From a virus, in IMG/VR virus record IMGVR_UViG_3300037041_001139, positions 1 to 46,759 of that record: a stretch of 46,759 nucleotides of DNA, one strand, 5' to 3'. Shown here in pieces: positions 1-8,328 of the stretch. Both the position numbers and the translations under genes were made by a program. Below the pieces are notes generated by a model, which ran no database searches, was not told the origin of the DNA, and saw only the letters and a program-made list of their open reading frames with translations. The first letter of the stretch is position 1; each line of letters opens with the position of its first letter.

Positions 1-183
1 TGTAAGCAGCTGATGGGGTTAGTATCGCTGCTTTGATTGAGATAGTTATGGCGTTCAGCACCGAACCAATGGGTTCAATAAGTGGGCTGGGAGTTTATCG
101 TACTTTGATAAACGAAGGCACACGGTCGCCGAGTTATTGGGTTCTTTTCAAGTTGTTGGGATTCTAAGCGATATTGAACCCAT
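1..183. mobile_element. attC-inserting structured element, copy A (3' part)
   Basis: This segment is base-for-base identical to 45670-45852, the 3' two thirds of the 267-bp element described at 45586. It contains the end of lobe 1 and all of lobe 2, which is closed by the 12-bp inverted repeat ATGGGTTCAATA / TATTGAACCCAT. The 5' part lies outside the window. The base after it is C, as in the other two copies, followed by sequence unrelated to them. Confidence 0.8.
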
Positions 184-216
184 CTACTTATAAAGTTACT
201 AATACCTTTGTTAAAT
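184..216. other. possible attC remnant after element copy A
   Basis: After the element end come C and a short A/T-rich stretch that ends in GTTAAAT at 210-216, which fits the integron right-box consensus GTTRRRY and lies directly before the next start codon. Only a very short AAAG/CTTT arm is visible, so this is a weak or decayed site; the left box is outside the window. Confidence 0.35.
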
Positions 217-217
217 A

Positions 218-409
218 ATGCAACGAAATAATAATCATACGTTTACTAGCGACCTATTAACCGATAAGATTCTAACTAAAATGGAACGATTAAAGATTAA
301 TCGAAGTCAGATTATTCGTAATTGCATAAAGGAGTACTATTTTAAGGAGATTCGACCGCTTGAATTAAGGAATCGACATGAGGCAAAAAATGCTGATTGT
401 GTTTTTTAG
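218..409 (+). CDS. ribbon-helix-helix-like small DNA-binding protein
   Basis: This is a 63-residue basic protein. A short polar strand-like segment (HTFTSDLLTDKI) is followed by two helices around KMERLKINRSQIIRNCIKEY, which is the usual layout of CopG/Arc ribbon-helix-helix repressors. Such proteins bind DNA as dimers through the N-terminal strand. The ATG lies two bases after a GTTAAAT box, so the gene may be a cassette gene next to element copy A rather than part of the phage core. The function is inferred from pattern only. Confidence 0.55.
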   Translation: MQRNNNHTFTSDLLTDKILTKMERLKINRSQIIRNCIKEYYFKEIRPLELRNRHEAKNADCVF

Positions 410-451
410 CATAACTTATGTTATCAAACATTTTAAAACATGATAAATGTC

Positions 452-483
452 TTTGTTTTTCAGTTTTTGATGTTGTTACTTTG
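452..483 (+). promoter_or_regulatory. putative Bacteroidota-type promoter for the early operon
   Basis: TTTG at 452-455 is followed after 20 bases by TTACTTTG at 476-483, one mismatch from TAnnTTTG. It lies just before the first gene of the early block, and about 75 bases of non-coding sequence after 409 precede it. Confidence 0.5.
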
Positions 484-506
484 ATTTGAATTTAACAAGC
501 AAAATT

Positions 507-803
507 ATGAAATACAACGTTATAAAAATAAAGGAATTTGAGAATAGAATAGAGGTCATCGAATTTTTTGGCAAGGGATTAGATAAACGTGAAGCCCTAT
601 CTCTACTGAATGATTTACACTCAACACAAAAGGGTGCAATGTTTCAGGACACCGAAAACATTAAATGGCTGGACTATTTACCCTCCTTTAAGGTTGATAA
701 GTATGGGGTTACATACCTCTACAAGATAGAGGTTGATACCTTTCAGGAGTTTGCTATTTTTAAGCCGAAACATGAGCTGATATTCCCTTTTGAACTAAAC
801 TAA
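507..803 (+). CDS. hypothetical early protein
   Basis: I read this 98-residue protein from ATG 507; an in-frame TTG at 486 overlaps the promoter region and is less likely. It is a mixed alpha/beta acidic protein (IKIKEFENRIEVIEFFGKG, then a helix KREALSLLNDLHS). No family is recognised. It is the first gene of a closely spaced early cluster, ten bases before the ATPase gene, so it probably shares its transcript. Confidence 0.55.
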   Translation: MKYNVIKIKEFENRIEVIEFFGKGLDKREALSLLNDLHSTQKGAMFQDTENIKWLDYLPSFKVDKYGVTYLYKIEVDTFQEFAIFKPKHELIFPFELN

Positions 804-813
804 AAACAAATAT

Positions 814-1920
814 ATGAGTGACACGAAAACACAAACCAGAAAATCATTATTAGATGGATTTGCATCTAAAATTACAGCAGAAAATTCCTTTATAAAAGCA
901 TCATTTGGGGGGTTTGCTGGAAGTGGAAAAACAAGAACCGCAACCGAATTTATTATAGGTTGCTATAAGTTAATGAAGTGTGATAGACCAGTGTTATTTA
1001 TTGACAATGAAAAGGGTTCAAGGTTTGTTAAACCAATTTTTGAGAAGGCAGGAATTGAAACCTATGTAAAAGAAACTGTTGAACTTGCCGACATTTTACA
1101 AGCATTTAAACTGCTTAACGATGGAGAAATATCTTTTTTATTTATGGATTCGCTTACAAAGGTTTGGTATAAATATGTAAGAGATTACAAAGAAAACAAT
1201 CATCGTAAGTTTATGACACTTCAGGACTGGGGAAAGATTTTACCAGCGTGGCAGGAAACTTTTGCAGATAAATTTGTCGAACTAACAGGTAATTGCATTT
1301 TTACTGGTAGGGGAGGATATACATACGATATGGAAGAAAATGACGAAACAAAGAAAAAAGAGTTTGTTAAGTCAGGTGTAAAAATGAAAATGGCTGGAGA
1401 AACACCTTTTGAACCAGACTTAAATATATGGATGGAGGTTGCTCAAGAAATAGGAGAAGATGACAAACCAAAGATTTGGAGAGAGGCTTTAGTAATGAAA
1501 GATAGAAGCGGATTAATTGATGGTAAGACATTTATAAACCCTTCTTTTAAAGAATTTGAACCCGTTGTGTCGTTTCTTATCAACTCAGAAAAGGGTGCTG
1601 TTTCAAAAGCCACAGATACTACTAATCTGGCTCCAAAAGAAGATTACGATGAAAAGCGAAAACAAAAAGAAATATATAACGATAGAATAAAATCGGAGTT
1701 TGAAAAGAGGCAGCTAGGAACAGGCAAAGAAGAAAAGCAGGTTAAGGCAGTAATGATTGAAAAATGTTTTGGAACTGTCTCTAGTGTAGAAATTGAAAAC
1801 TTTAAACTCGAAAGATTAATGGAAGGGTATAATAAATTACTCGACATTTTAACTGTTTACGACCAAGCAGATGGCGATAAAATAAAAGCCATTAAGGATT
1901 ATCAATTTAAACTTATATAG
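814..1920 (+). CDS. Sak4-like RecA/AAA ATPase, phage recombination protein
   Basis: This 368-residue protein has a Walker A motif GFAGSGKT at residues 33-40 and a Walker B-like FLFMDS at 108-113. The start FIKASFGGFAGSGKTRTA resembles the phage nucleotide-binding AAA_24/Sak4 family, RecA-fold ATPases that act with single-strand annealing or binding proteins in phage recombination. The C-terminal 100 residues are charged and helical, and longer than in minimal Sak4 proteins. It is followed without a gap by a DUF1367-like gene, a usual partner in phage recombination modules. The role is inferred from the family. Confidence 0.75.
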   Translation: MSDTKTQTRKSLLDGFASKITAENSFIKASFGGFAGSGKTRTATEFIIGCYKLMKCDRPVLFIDNEKGSRFVKPIFEKAGIETYVKETVELADILQAFKLLNDGEISFLFMDSLTKVWYKYVRDYKENNHRKFMTLQDWGKILPAWQETFADKFVELTGNCIFTGRGGYTYDMEENDETKKKEFVKSGVKMKMAGETPFEPDLNIWMEVAQEIGEDDKPKIWREALVMKDRSGLIDGKTFINPSFKEFEPVVSFLINSEKGAVSKATDTTNLAPKEDYDEKRKQKEIYNDRIKSEFEKRQLGTGKEEKQVKAVMIEKCFGTVSSVEIENFKLERLMEGYNKLLDILTVYDQADGDKIKAIKDYQFKLI

Positions 1921-2334
1921 GTGAAGTTTGATTGCTGTAAAAAAGGAATCTATTTAATCCCTGCGACTGATGCGGATAAAGCAAAATTCGCAAAGGTTGC
2001 TCAGGGTGAAATAGTACAAGTTGAATTTGACCGAAAACGTAACACTCTTTTTCATCGGAAGTTCTTTGCATTGCTTAATATTGGATTTGAGAACCAGGAT
2101 GTTTTTACCTCCTTTGAAATTTATAGAGAGTATATTCTGATAGCGATTGGATTTTGTGCGGTGTTTATTTTACCAAACGGAAATACGAACTACAAAGCCA
2201 ACTCAATATCCTATGAGAACCTCCCCGATAATAACGATTTTGAAAAGGTGTATAATGATGCTGTTTCGTTTATTGCAAACCAGTTATCACTAACCAACGA
2301 GGAATTAACAATGGAAATACTTTCTAATTTTTGA
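1921..2334 (+). CDS. DUF1367-like phage protein
   Basis: This 137-residue protein starts at a GTG directly after the stop of the ATPase gene, which points to translational coupling. The features GIYLIPATDADKAKFAKV, a central RKRNTLFHRKFFALLN and a conserved glycine-rich middle match what I remember of DUF1367, a family in recombination/replication regions of phages. Its molecular function is not established. The HRKFFALLN segment is the main reason for the call. Confidence 0.6.
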   Translation: MKFDCCKKGIYLIPATDADKAKFAKVAQGEIVQVEFDRKRNTLFHRKFFALLNIGFENQDVFTSFEIYREYILIAIGFCAVFILPNGNTNYKANSISYENLPDNNDFEKVYNDAVSFIANQLSLTNEELTMEILSNF

Positions 2335-2391
2335 TGTTTTCAAATATATCCTCAAAAGATTGTAATTAAACAATTAAACCTAACTTGCACT

Positions 2392-2685
2392 ATGAAACTC
2401 TACGAAATCATAGAAATAATTTATCCTACACTGATTGACAAACTAGACTTATCTCAGGATGTTCAAAAGTTTGAGGTTTGTCAACAGCTGGATGAGAATT
2501 ACACCTACTTCGTCAAGGTATATTTCAACAGCCATTTTCTTTTCGAGAAATTTGAGGTTGAAATGGACATCAGCGACAAGAACGAGAAGTCTATGGATTG
2601 CGATATTTATGTAGTTCGTGGTATTCTGACCCAGAAACTTAACCTTTACTACGACTACCAAAAAAGCATTAGCCATGAGCCATAA
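2392..2685 (+). CDS. hypothetical protein
   Basis: This 97-residue acidic protein has no recognised domain. The pattern of alternating strands (YTYFVKVYFNSHFLFEKFEV) suggests a small alpha/beta fold. Its end overlaps the next start by 11 bases, typical of the tightly packed early operon. Confidence 0.55.
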   Translation: MKLYEIIEIIYPTLIDKLDLSQDVQKFEVCQQLDENYTYFVKVYFNSHFLFEKFEVEMDISDKNEKSMDCDIYVVRGILTQKLNLYYDYQKSISHEP

Positions 2686-2881
2686 AAGACACCGTTCCAA
2701 TAGCAACATCTCCGAGCAAGGGATGAAATCAGCGGCGCAAATCGCCAAGGATGCCAGAACGAATCACAACGTAATCAAGCTAAGAGCCTTGGAAGCGGAG
2801 AAAGAAAAGCACGGGCATTGGGTCTTTCGGCTCATTGACGGTTGGAAAAAATCTCAAGTATTCGTACATGATAAACCATAA
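2675..2881 (+). CDS. hypothetical basic protein
   Basis: This 68-residue protein is rich in Lys, Arg and His, with a helical middle (AAQIAKDARTNHNVIKLRAL). It overlaps the genes on both sides, which supports its being real in a dense operon. No family is recognised; nucleic-acid binding is possible from its charge but unproven. Confidence 0.5.
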   Translation: MSHKRHRSNSNISEQGMKSAAQIAKDARTNHNVIKLRALEAEKEKHGHWVFRLIDGWKKSQVFVHDKP

Positions 2882-3101
2882 GATAGTTGAAAAGAAGTTA
2901 ATCGAGGCGGGATTCGAAAAGACAACCATAACAAGCAATGGCTGTTGGGTCAACCGAACAAATGGGATAGTTGTTTACCGTGGAACGTACACGAAAGAAT
3001 TGAACGGTAGAAATAACTACACGCTTTGCAAGGGCGAAAATAGAGCCTATATTTTCAGTGAGGATGAGTTTGATAAAATCTATTACGAACTAAACAAATG
3101 A
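2868..3101 (+). CDS. hypothetical protein
   Basis: I read this 77-residue protein from ATG 2868, which overlaps the previous stop by 14 bases; a TTG at 2835 would add 11 residues but lies deep in the preceding gene. It has a short helix (KIVEKKLIEAGFEK) followed by strands (CWVNRTNGIVVYRG), like many small phage accessory proteins. No family is recognised. Confidence 0.5.
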   Translation: MINHKIVEKKLIEAGFEKTTITSNGCWVNRTNGIVVYRGTYTKELNGRNNYTLCKGENRAYIFSEDEFDKIYYELNK

Positions 3102-3511
3102 AAATACTACTATTTCTACTACTTTTTTCGCTCAATTTGCAAGCCCAACAAAAAACATGGTTGCACGGGATTGTAATGCAATCGGATTGGTATACCAAAG
3201 ATAGTGCTTTTTTGTACTTTCAGGCGCAAGTCAATGATAAGTATGTTGACTGCAAAATTAAAGCCTTAAATGAGCCTATTTTAAGCCCTGTTTTTTTCGT
3301 GTGCAAAAATGGAAAGTTTGCGGTTCACGTGGAGCGAATAAATCCGAACGGGTTTTACATCATTCGCTTATTTTTAAGACAGCAAGAGCAATGGCTATCT
3401 ATTGACTCTGGACTTGAAACCGTGCGATTCTACACGGGGAAACGGTGGTACATCATTCCTGTTAAATCGAATTTAAAAACTTTAAAAACATACTGCAATG
3501 AAAATAGGTGA
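3098..3511 (+). CDS. exported hypothetical protein with Sec signal peptide
   Basis: The first 16-17 residues (MKILLFLLLFSLNLQAQ) form a typical Bacteroidota signal peptide with a likely cleavage after QA. The mature part of about 120 residues is rich in aromatic residues and strands. An exported protein in the early region could act at the host envelope, for example in superinfection control, but nothing in the sequence shows that. It overlaps both neighbours by a few bases. Confidence 0.55.
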   Translation: MKILLFLLLFSLNLQAQQKTWLHGIVMQSDWYTKDSAFLYFQAQVNDKYVDCKIKALNEPILSPVFFVCKNGKFAVHVERINPNGFYIIRLFLRQQEQWLSIDSGLETVRFYTGKRWYIIPVKSNLKTLKTYCNENR

Positions 3512-3893
3512 TAATTATTATCATGACGAGGTTAGTAAATATATCAATTCAGATTTAGATATAATGGTAAGAGATTCAGTAAAAATAATATTGAGAGATA
3601 ATGATGAAATAAATAAAAAATCTGTTGATATATCTATAATTTATGAGGATATAAGAAGAAGGATAAGGCTTTTATTAATGTCTAATATTACGAATGATGA
3701 AAAAAGAAAAATTCAAGAAGATTTAGATTTAAGTTTAAAAATATTAGAGTTTAGATTTATAGAACATTTCTCTATTAAAGCTAATTTATTGAATGATTGG
3801 AGAAAGGAACATCCTGAAAAAACAATAAACAAAAATGATAATTATAATCAGAACAATTTAACAGAAGAAGAAATGAAATTTTTACTAACCTAA
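3498..3893 (+). CDS. hypothetical helical protein
   Basis: This 131-residue protein is strongly helical and charged, and its DNA is more A/T-rich than the genes before it. The segment RRRIRLLLMSNITNDEKRKIQ and the following helix look like an oligomerising protein. No domain is recognised. It overlaps the preceding gene by 14 bases. Confidence 0.5.
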   Translation: MKIGDNYYHDEVSKYINSDLDIMVRDSVKIILRDNDEINKKSVDISIIYEDIRRRIRLLLMSNITNDEKRKIQEDLDLSLKILEFRFIEHFSIKANLLNDWRKEHPEKTINKNDNYNQNNLTEEEMKFLLT

Positions 3894-3900
3894 CCTAAAA

Positions 3901-4722
3901 ATGATGAAAACAGTAGAAACAAAGGAAGTATTAATTACTCCAGAACTAGCATTAGAAATGCTAAAAATCAATACAAGAAACAGAAGACTCGACCTGTCAA
4001 GAGTTCTATTATACTCTGAGCAAATGCTAAATGGTACTTGGAAATTTAATGGAGTTCCAATAATTATATCGGAAGGAAATCATTTACTAGATGGTCAGAA
4101 TAGACTTGCTGCTATTGTAAAAAGTAAAAAAGAGCAAAAAATTATAATTGTTAGAAATATTGATGCGAGTACCTTTGATACCATTGATGTAGGGAAAAAT
4201 AGAACATCTGGCGACATGCTCCATATTATCGGAGCAAAAGATTCAACAAATATTGCAGCCAATATTAATTCATACAAAGTACTGAAAAATGGAACTAATA
4301 CATTTAATAATTCAGTTAGAAATATTAAACTTCCAAAACACGAAATTGTAAAAGAATACGAAAACGATATTGAATTTTGGTCAAAAATATCTTTACAATC
4401 AAATAGATGCAATAAAAAATTAAGATTGCTTACGGCTGGTTTGATTGGGGGATATATGGCATATTTGATTAAGGAAAAAAAACATAAAGAAGAAAAGGTA
4501 ATGTCATTTTTCAATCAGTTATTTTTTGATATAAATGTAGAAAATATAACGATTAGAACGCTGAGAGAAAAACTATTAAAAGATGTAACTGGTCAATATA
4601 AAATGACACCAAAATATAAAAATGCAGTAATTATTATGTCTTGGAATGCGTATATCAAAGGTTCAGAGATAAAAAGATTATCCTTTGATATTGAAAAAGA
4701 TATTATGCCTGAACTAATATAA
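3901..4722 (+). CDS. ParB/Srx-like domain protein
   Basis: This 273-residue protein has the motif chain found in phage ParB-like proteins: NGTWKFNGVPIIISEGNHLL, then DGQNRLAAIVKS (compare DGxHRxxA), then IVRNIDASTFDTIDVGKNRT. The ParB/sulfiredoxin-like domain binds nucleotides in its family, and some members are nucleases or CTPases. The rest is helical. Either of two consecutive ATGs (3901, 3904) could start it. The A/T-rich DNA resembles the gene before it. Confidence 0.6.
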   Translation: MMKTVETKEVLITPELALEMLKINTRNRRLDLSRVLLYSEQMLNGTWKFNGVPIIISEGNHLLDGQNRLAAIVKSKKEQKIIIVRNIDASTFDTIDVGKNRTSGDMLHIIGAKDSTNIAANINSYKVLKNGTNTFNNSVRNIKLPKHEIVKEYENDIEFWSKISLQSNRCNKKLRLLTAGLIGGYMAYLIKEKKHKEEKVMSFFNQLFFDINVENITIRTLREKLLKDVTGQYKMTPKYKNAVIIMSWNAYIKGSEIKRLSFDIEKDIMPELI

Positions 4723-4732
4723 AACTACTGCA

Positions 4733-4990
4733 ATGAAAATTGAACACTACTTCATGCTTTCGGTTGCCATATTTTGCGGCATGGTGCTATATTTGCTATT
4801 CCGAAAGGGTGCAAAGAACGCAAAAGAAACCCTCTACAACTTTGAGGATGCTGACTTCTACGACTATAACGAGGCTAAGAGATTCTACTTTATGCAGGTC
4901 TTAAAAGGGGTTGAGGGTACTAAACTTAAGGTTTACGAGAACTGCAAGGAGTTGTATAATGGTCTGGCTTCCGAATACTTCACAAGATGA
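4733..4990 (+). CDS. small membrane protein
   Basis: This 85-residue protein has one N-terminal transmembrane segment (YFMLSVAIFCGMVLYLLF) followed by a charged, aromatic-rich cytoplasmic or periplasmic part. It overlaps the next start by four bases (ATGA), so the two are probably translated together. The function is unknown. Confidence 0.5.
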   Translation: MKIEHYFMLSVAIFCGMVLYLLFRKGAKNAKETLYNFEDADFYDYNEAKRFYFMQVLKGVEGTKLKVYENCKELYNGLASEYFTR

Positions 4991-5205
4991 AAGCACTGGT
5001 AAACGAACGGGAGGAACCCATTAAAAGTCAACGGGTGGTTGAAACCTTGGAACTGCAAGCGGTGGAAAACTTACTGATTGCAGATAAAAAAAACTTCAAT
5101 CGAATAGCTAATAAACAGCTTCGAGAAATAAAAAAGCGTAAACTGGAACTAATTAAAGAGGAGCTATTCATGCAAAATATTGGGCGAATAAAATTTAATA
5201 CGTAA
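4987..5205 (+). CDS. hypothetical helical protein
   Basis: This 72-residue, highly charged, almost entirely helical protein (TLELQAVENLLIADKKNFNR) could form a coiled coil. It starts on the ATGA overlap with the membrane-protein gene. It is the last gene before a new promoter at 5211. Confidence 0.5.
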   Translation: MKALVNEREEPIKSQRVVETLELQAVENLLIADKKNFNRIANKQLREIKKRKLELIKEELFMQNIGRIKFNT

Positions 5206-5210
5206 ATGCT

Positions 5211-5239
5211 TTGTAATAAGAAAAAAATAGTTAACTTTG
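5211..5239 (+). promoter_or_regulatory. strong Bacteroidota-type promoter
   Basis: TTG at 5211-5213 is followed after 18 bases by TAACTTTG at 5232-5239, a perfect TAnnTTTG. The predicted transcription start is a few bases downstream, just before a short unit that ends in a terminator-like hairpin. Confidence 0.7.
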
Positions 5240-5245
5240 TAAGGC

Positions 5246-5347
5246 TAAATACTTCCACTATGCAAACAGGATTCAATAATAACGACATAGCCATTAAGGC
5301 GTTTAAGCACGGACAGGGAGTGGAAGCCCTTTGCATCCGTGTTTTTT
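5246..5347 (+). ncRNA. candidate small RNA or leader between promoter and terminator
   Basis: A transcript from the promoter at 5211 would run only about 100 bases before the terminator-like hairpin at 5308-5347. It contains a possible 31-codon reading frame, MQTGFNNNDIAIKAF..., from 5260 to 5355, which runs through the terminator stem. This could be a small regulatory RNA, or a leader whose translation decides read-through into the HNH/replication operon. I cannot tell which. Confidence 0.4.
5308..5347 (+). terminator. intrinsic terminator or attenuator
   Basis: CACGGA (5308-5313) pairs with TCCGTG (5336-5341), with an inner GGG/CCC pairing, and six T residues follow at once. It lies upstream of the HNH gene and could attenuate transcription into it. 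Confidence 0.6.
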
Positions 5348-5376
5348 CGTTTTAATGGCTTTAACTATTTATAGGT

Positions 5377-5913
5377 ATGAAAAGAAAAGCACCTAATAGA
5401 ATTATAACCAAAGAGGTTGTAAAAGAAAATACAATGGTTATAAGTCAAAAACCCAAATCAGTTTCCATAAGGGATGCTGTAAATAACCCACAAAATCAAG
5501 CAAATGAATCACCTAAATATTTAACTTATTCTGAGAAATTAAAGCATCCACTTTGGCAAAAGAAAAGATTAGAAATTATGCAAAGGGATGGGTTTTGTTG
5601 TCAGAATTGTTTTTCAACCGAAAAAACATTAAACATACATCATATAATTTATGCTAACCATATAAGCAATCCGTGGGATTATCATAATTCATACTTAATA
5701 ACATTATGCGAAGATTGCCATAATGAGATAAGTAAGTATGATGTTAATGAATTAGCTAAGTTTTTATATAGAATTTTCTTGATAATAGTAGATGATAGGT
5801 TAAATTTTGCGATAAAATTAGGTGAATCAATAAGACAAAATGATATTGATAAGATTTATGAAGAAAAAGAACACATAAAACTTATTCTACTCAAACTAAT
5901 AAGAGGACTATGA
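5377..5913 (+). CDS. HNH endonuclease
   Basis: This 178-residue protein carries a zinc-stabilised HNH nuclease core. Residues 75-78 are CQNC, 88-89 are HH (NIHHIIY), 103-104 are HN, and 111-115 are CEDCH. Metal-dependent cleavage of DNA is the known activity of the family. An HNH gene in front of the replication genes may be a homing nuclease or a recombination/host-DNA nuclease. The N-terminal 50 residues are polar and probably disordered. Its stop overlaps the next start. Confidence 0.8.
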   Translation: MKRKAPNRIITKEVVKENTMVISQKPKSVSIRDAVNNPQNQANESPKYLTYSEKLKHPLWQKKRLEIMQRDGFCCQNCFSTEKTLNIHHIIYANHISNPWDYHNSYLITLCEDCHNEISKYDVNELAKFLYRIFLIIVDDRLNFAIKLGESIRQNDIDKIYEEKEHIKLILLKLIRGL

Positions 5914-6515
5914 AAGATCCCGCATTTCTTTTTTATTCTCAGGACTTTCTAGTTGGTACTCTTACTATGTCTTTTGAAGATAAAGGAAAGTATATAACTA
6001 TATTGGCATATATGCACCAGCAGGGTAGACTAGATGAAAAAACCATTAGCTTATTGGTAGGTTCTATTTCGGATAACCTTAGGTTAAAATTTTCGGTTGA
6101 TGAAAGCGGTTTGCTTTTCAACAAAAAACTAGAGAGTGAAATTGAAAAAAGAGTTAAATTTTCTGAAAGTCGTAGAAATAACGGTTTGCAAGGTGGTAGA
6201 CCAAAAAAAGAAACTGAACAAAAAGAAAGCACTAGGTTATCACTAGGTTTAGCAAGTGCTAACCTAGTTGAAAATGAAAATGAAAATAAAGATATTATTA
6301 AAAAAGGAGTTGCTAATTTTATAAAACCGAGCTATGAAGAAATTAAACAATACTGTATAGAAAGAAAAAATAATGTTGATCCGAATAAATTTTTAAATTT
6401 TTATGAAGCAAAAGGGTGGATGATTGGTAAAAATAAAATGAAAGACTGGAAAGCCTCTATTAGAACATGGGAATCAAAAACACAACAAGAAACAAAATAC
6501 TCGAACAATCGATGA
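5910..6515 (+). CDS. phage replication initiator / helicase-loader-like protein (DUF1376-like)
   Basis: This 201-residue protein begins FLFYSQDFLVGTLTMSFEDK and continues GKYITILAYMHQQGRLDEK, the winged-helix-like start typical of phage replication proteins of the DUF1376 type. A basic linker RRNNGLQGGRPKK follows, and the C-terminus (NKFLNFYEAKGWMIGKNKMK, DWKASIRTWE) matches the conserved tail of DnaD-like or primosomal phage proteins. It is placed directly before the primase-helicase, which it would be expected to load or partner. The start overlaps the HNH stop. Confidence 0.7.
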   Translation: MKDPAFLFYSQDFLVGTLTMSFEDKGKYITILAYMHQQGRLDEKTISLLVGSISDNLRLKFSVDESGLLFNKKLESEIEKRVKFSESRRNNGLQGGRPKKETEQKESTRLSLGLASANLVENENENKDIIKKGVANFIKPSYEEIKQYCIERKNNVDPNKFLNFYEAKGWMIGKNKMKDWKASIRTWESKTQQETKYSNNR

Positions 6516-8263
6516 AAATAATATCTAGCAAGACTAAAATACTTTATGATTTTGAGCCAAGGAGAAACGGAGAAAACTATGCCGAATGTCCAGAATGTTC
6601 AAAGACTAGAAAGCATAAAAGTAAAAAATCATTTTCTTGGAATGATACTAAAAAAACGGGACATTGTTTTAATACTGACTGCGAGGCTTCGTTTTATGAA
6701 TTTAAACCCGAAATGCAAAAAAAGGTTTACGAAGCCCCTAAGTGGAGAAACAAAACCGAACTTTCGAATGAGTTTGTGAAGTGGTTTGAGGGAAGAATGA
6801 TAAATCAAAACACCTTGGTTAAAATGGGTATTTGCTCCGATACTATCTTTGTCCCTCAGATTGAAAAAGAAGTACCAGTAATATGTTTTCCTTTTTACTT
6901 GGATGAACGAATTGTAAACATAAAAAGCAGGGATATTGATAAGCATTTTACCTTATCAAAAAATGCTGAACTAATTTTTTACAACATCAACAGCCTTAAA
7001 AACGCTAAAGAAATAATTATTACAGAGGGTGAAATTGATTGTATCTCATTTATTCAATGCGGATTTGAAAATTGCGTATCAGTACCCAATGGAGCAAGTG
7101 CTAGGAATATGGAATATCTTGACAATTACTTTGATTTATTTGAACCGATTGAAAAGATATATCTTGCAACAGATAACGATATAGCAGGGATTGGATTAAG
7201 AGAAGAATTGATAAGAAGATTAGGTCAAGAAAGATGCTACATTGTAAACTTTAAGGACTGCAAGGATGCCAATGAATACCTTTGTAAAAAAGGGGGATTG
7301 GCTTTATCGAGTACAATAAAGGAGGCTATTGAGTTGCCTGTTGAAGGTATTATTAACCTGAATAGTTGTTACGATGAAATATACACTCTTTTCGTTAAGG
7401 GTTTAGAGAAAGGAAGCGTTATAGAACTTGCAAACTTTGACGCTTTGATGACTTTTGAACTCGGAAGGTTGGCAATTGTAACGGGTATTCCTGGGCATGG
7501 CAAAAGTGAGTTTGTGGATTTCCTTGCAACCAAACTTAATATTCTTTACGGATGGAAAACAGCTTACTTTTCTCCCGAAAACTACCCGACTAAATACCAC
7601 TACTCAAAACTTTGCTCAAAGATTACGGGTAAAAGATTCCAGTTAGGGTATATAACCGAAAAGGAGTATATTGAAACCTTTGAGTATATTGATGACAACG
7701 TTTCGTTTATCTACCCCGAGGAGGATATGACTATTGAAAACATATTGATTAAGGCAAAATATCTAGTAAAAAAACGGGGTATTAAGATACTTGTTATTGA
7801 CCCTTACAATAAAATTGAACACCTTAGAGATAAGAACGAAAGTGAAACGGAGTATATTAGCCGATTCCTTGACCGCCTAACCATGTTTGGTAAGAAGTAT
7901 AACGTTTTAGTTTTTTTAGTTGCGCACCCTCGAAAAATGGATCGCTCGAATAATAGCTACATGATTCCAACGCTTTACGATATTAACGGTTCTGCAAATT
8001 TTTACAATAAATGCGATTACGGTATTATCGTATTTAGAGATTTTGAACAGAAGAAAACTATTGTAAATATTCAGAAAGTAAAATTTAAGCACCTTGGGGA
8101 CGGTGGACAAACCGAATTGATGTATAATTACAATAATGGAAGATATGAACCAAAAGACGACGTTAATTCTTGGGACAACTCAAACTATTTACATCACAAA
8201 GCACTTGAGATAGACAACAAGGAATATTTTGACGCTTTAATTGAAGGGGATAAACCTTTTTAA
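6512..8263 (+). CDS. bifunctional primase-helicase (zinc finger, Toprim, DnaB-like)
   Basis: I chose ATG 6512 because it overlaps the previous stop as ATGA; ATG 6467 would add 15 residues. In this numbering a zinc-binding module has CPEC at 26-29 and C52/C57. The Toprim primase domain has TEGEID at 171-176 and ATDND at 219-223. A RecA-fold helicase domain has Walker A GIPGHGKS at 325-332 and Walker B ILVIDPYN at 426-433. This is the order of T7 gp4-type proteins, which unwind DNA and make primers at the fork. At 583 residues it is of normal size, and it is the core replication enzyme of the phage. Confidence 0.85.
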   Translation: MKIISSKTKILYDFEPRRNGENYAECPECSKTRKHKSKKSFSWNDTKKTGHCFNTDCEASFYEFKPEMQKKVYEAPKWRNKTELSNEFVKWFEGRMINQNTLVKMGICSDTIFVPQIEKEVPVICFPFYLDERIVNIKSRDIDKHFTLSKNAELIFYNINSLKNAKEIIITEGEIDCISFIQCGFENCVSVPNGASARNMEYLDNYFDLFEPIEKIYLATDNDIAGIGLREELIRRLGQERCYIVNFKDCKDANEYLCKKGGLALSSTIKEAIELPVEGIINLNSCYDEIYTLFVKGLEKGSVIELANFDALMTFELGRLAIVTGIPGHGKSEFVDFLATKLNILYGWKTAYFSPENYPTKYHYSKLCSKITGKRFQLGYITEKEYIETFEYIDDNVSFIYPEEDMTIENILIKAKYLVKKRGIKILVIDPYNKIEHLRDKNESETEYISRFLDRLTMFGKKYNVLVFLVAHPRKMDRSNNSYMIPTLYDINGSANFYNKCDYGIIVFRDFEQKKTIVNIQKVKFKHLGDGGQTELMYNYNNGRYEPKDDVNSWDNSNYLHHKALEIDNKEYFDALIEGDKPF

Positions 8264-8328
8264 CAATTTCCAAAGATTAATTGAACTCTATAAACCATTT
8301 AACCGAAACGAATTAAAGAGAAGAACTC

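Noticed and set aside
410-496. Cassette end for the 218-409 gene (ATTTAAC at 490-496 matching GTTAAAT at 210-216)
   Set aside because: The match is only about nine bases in A/T-rich DNA, lies 80 bases after the stop and has no attC arms around it; chance is likely.
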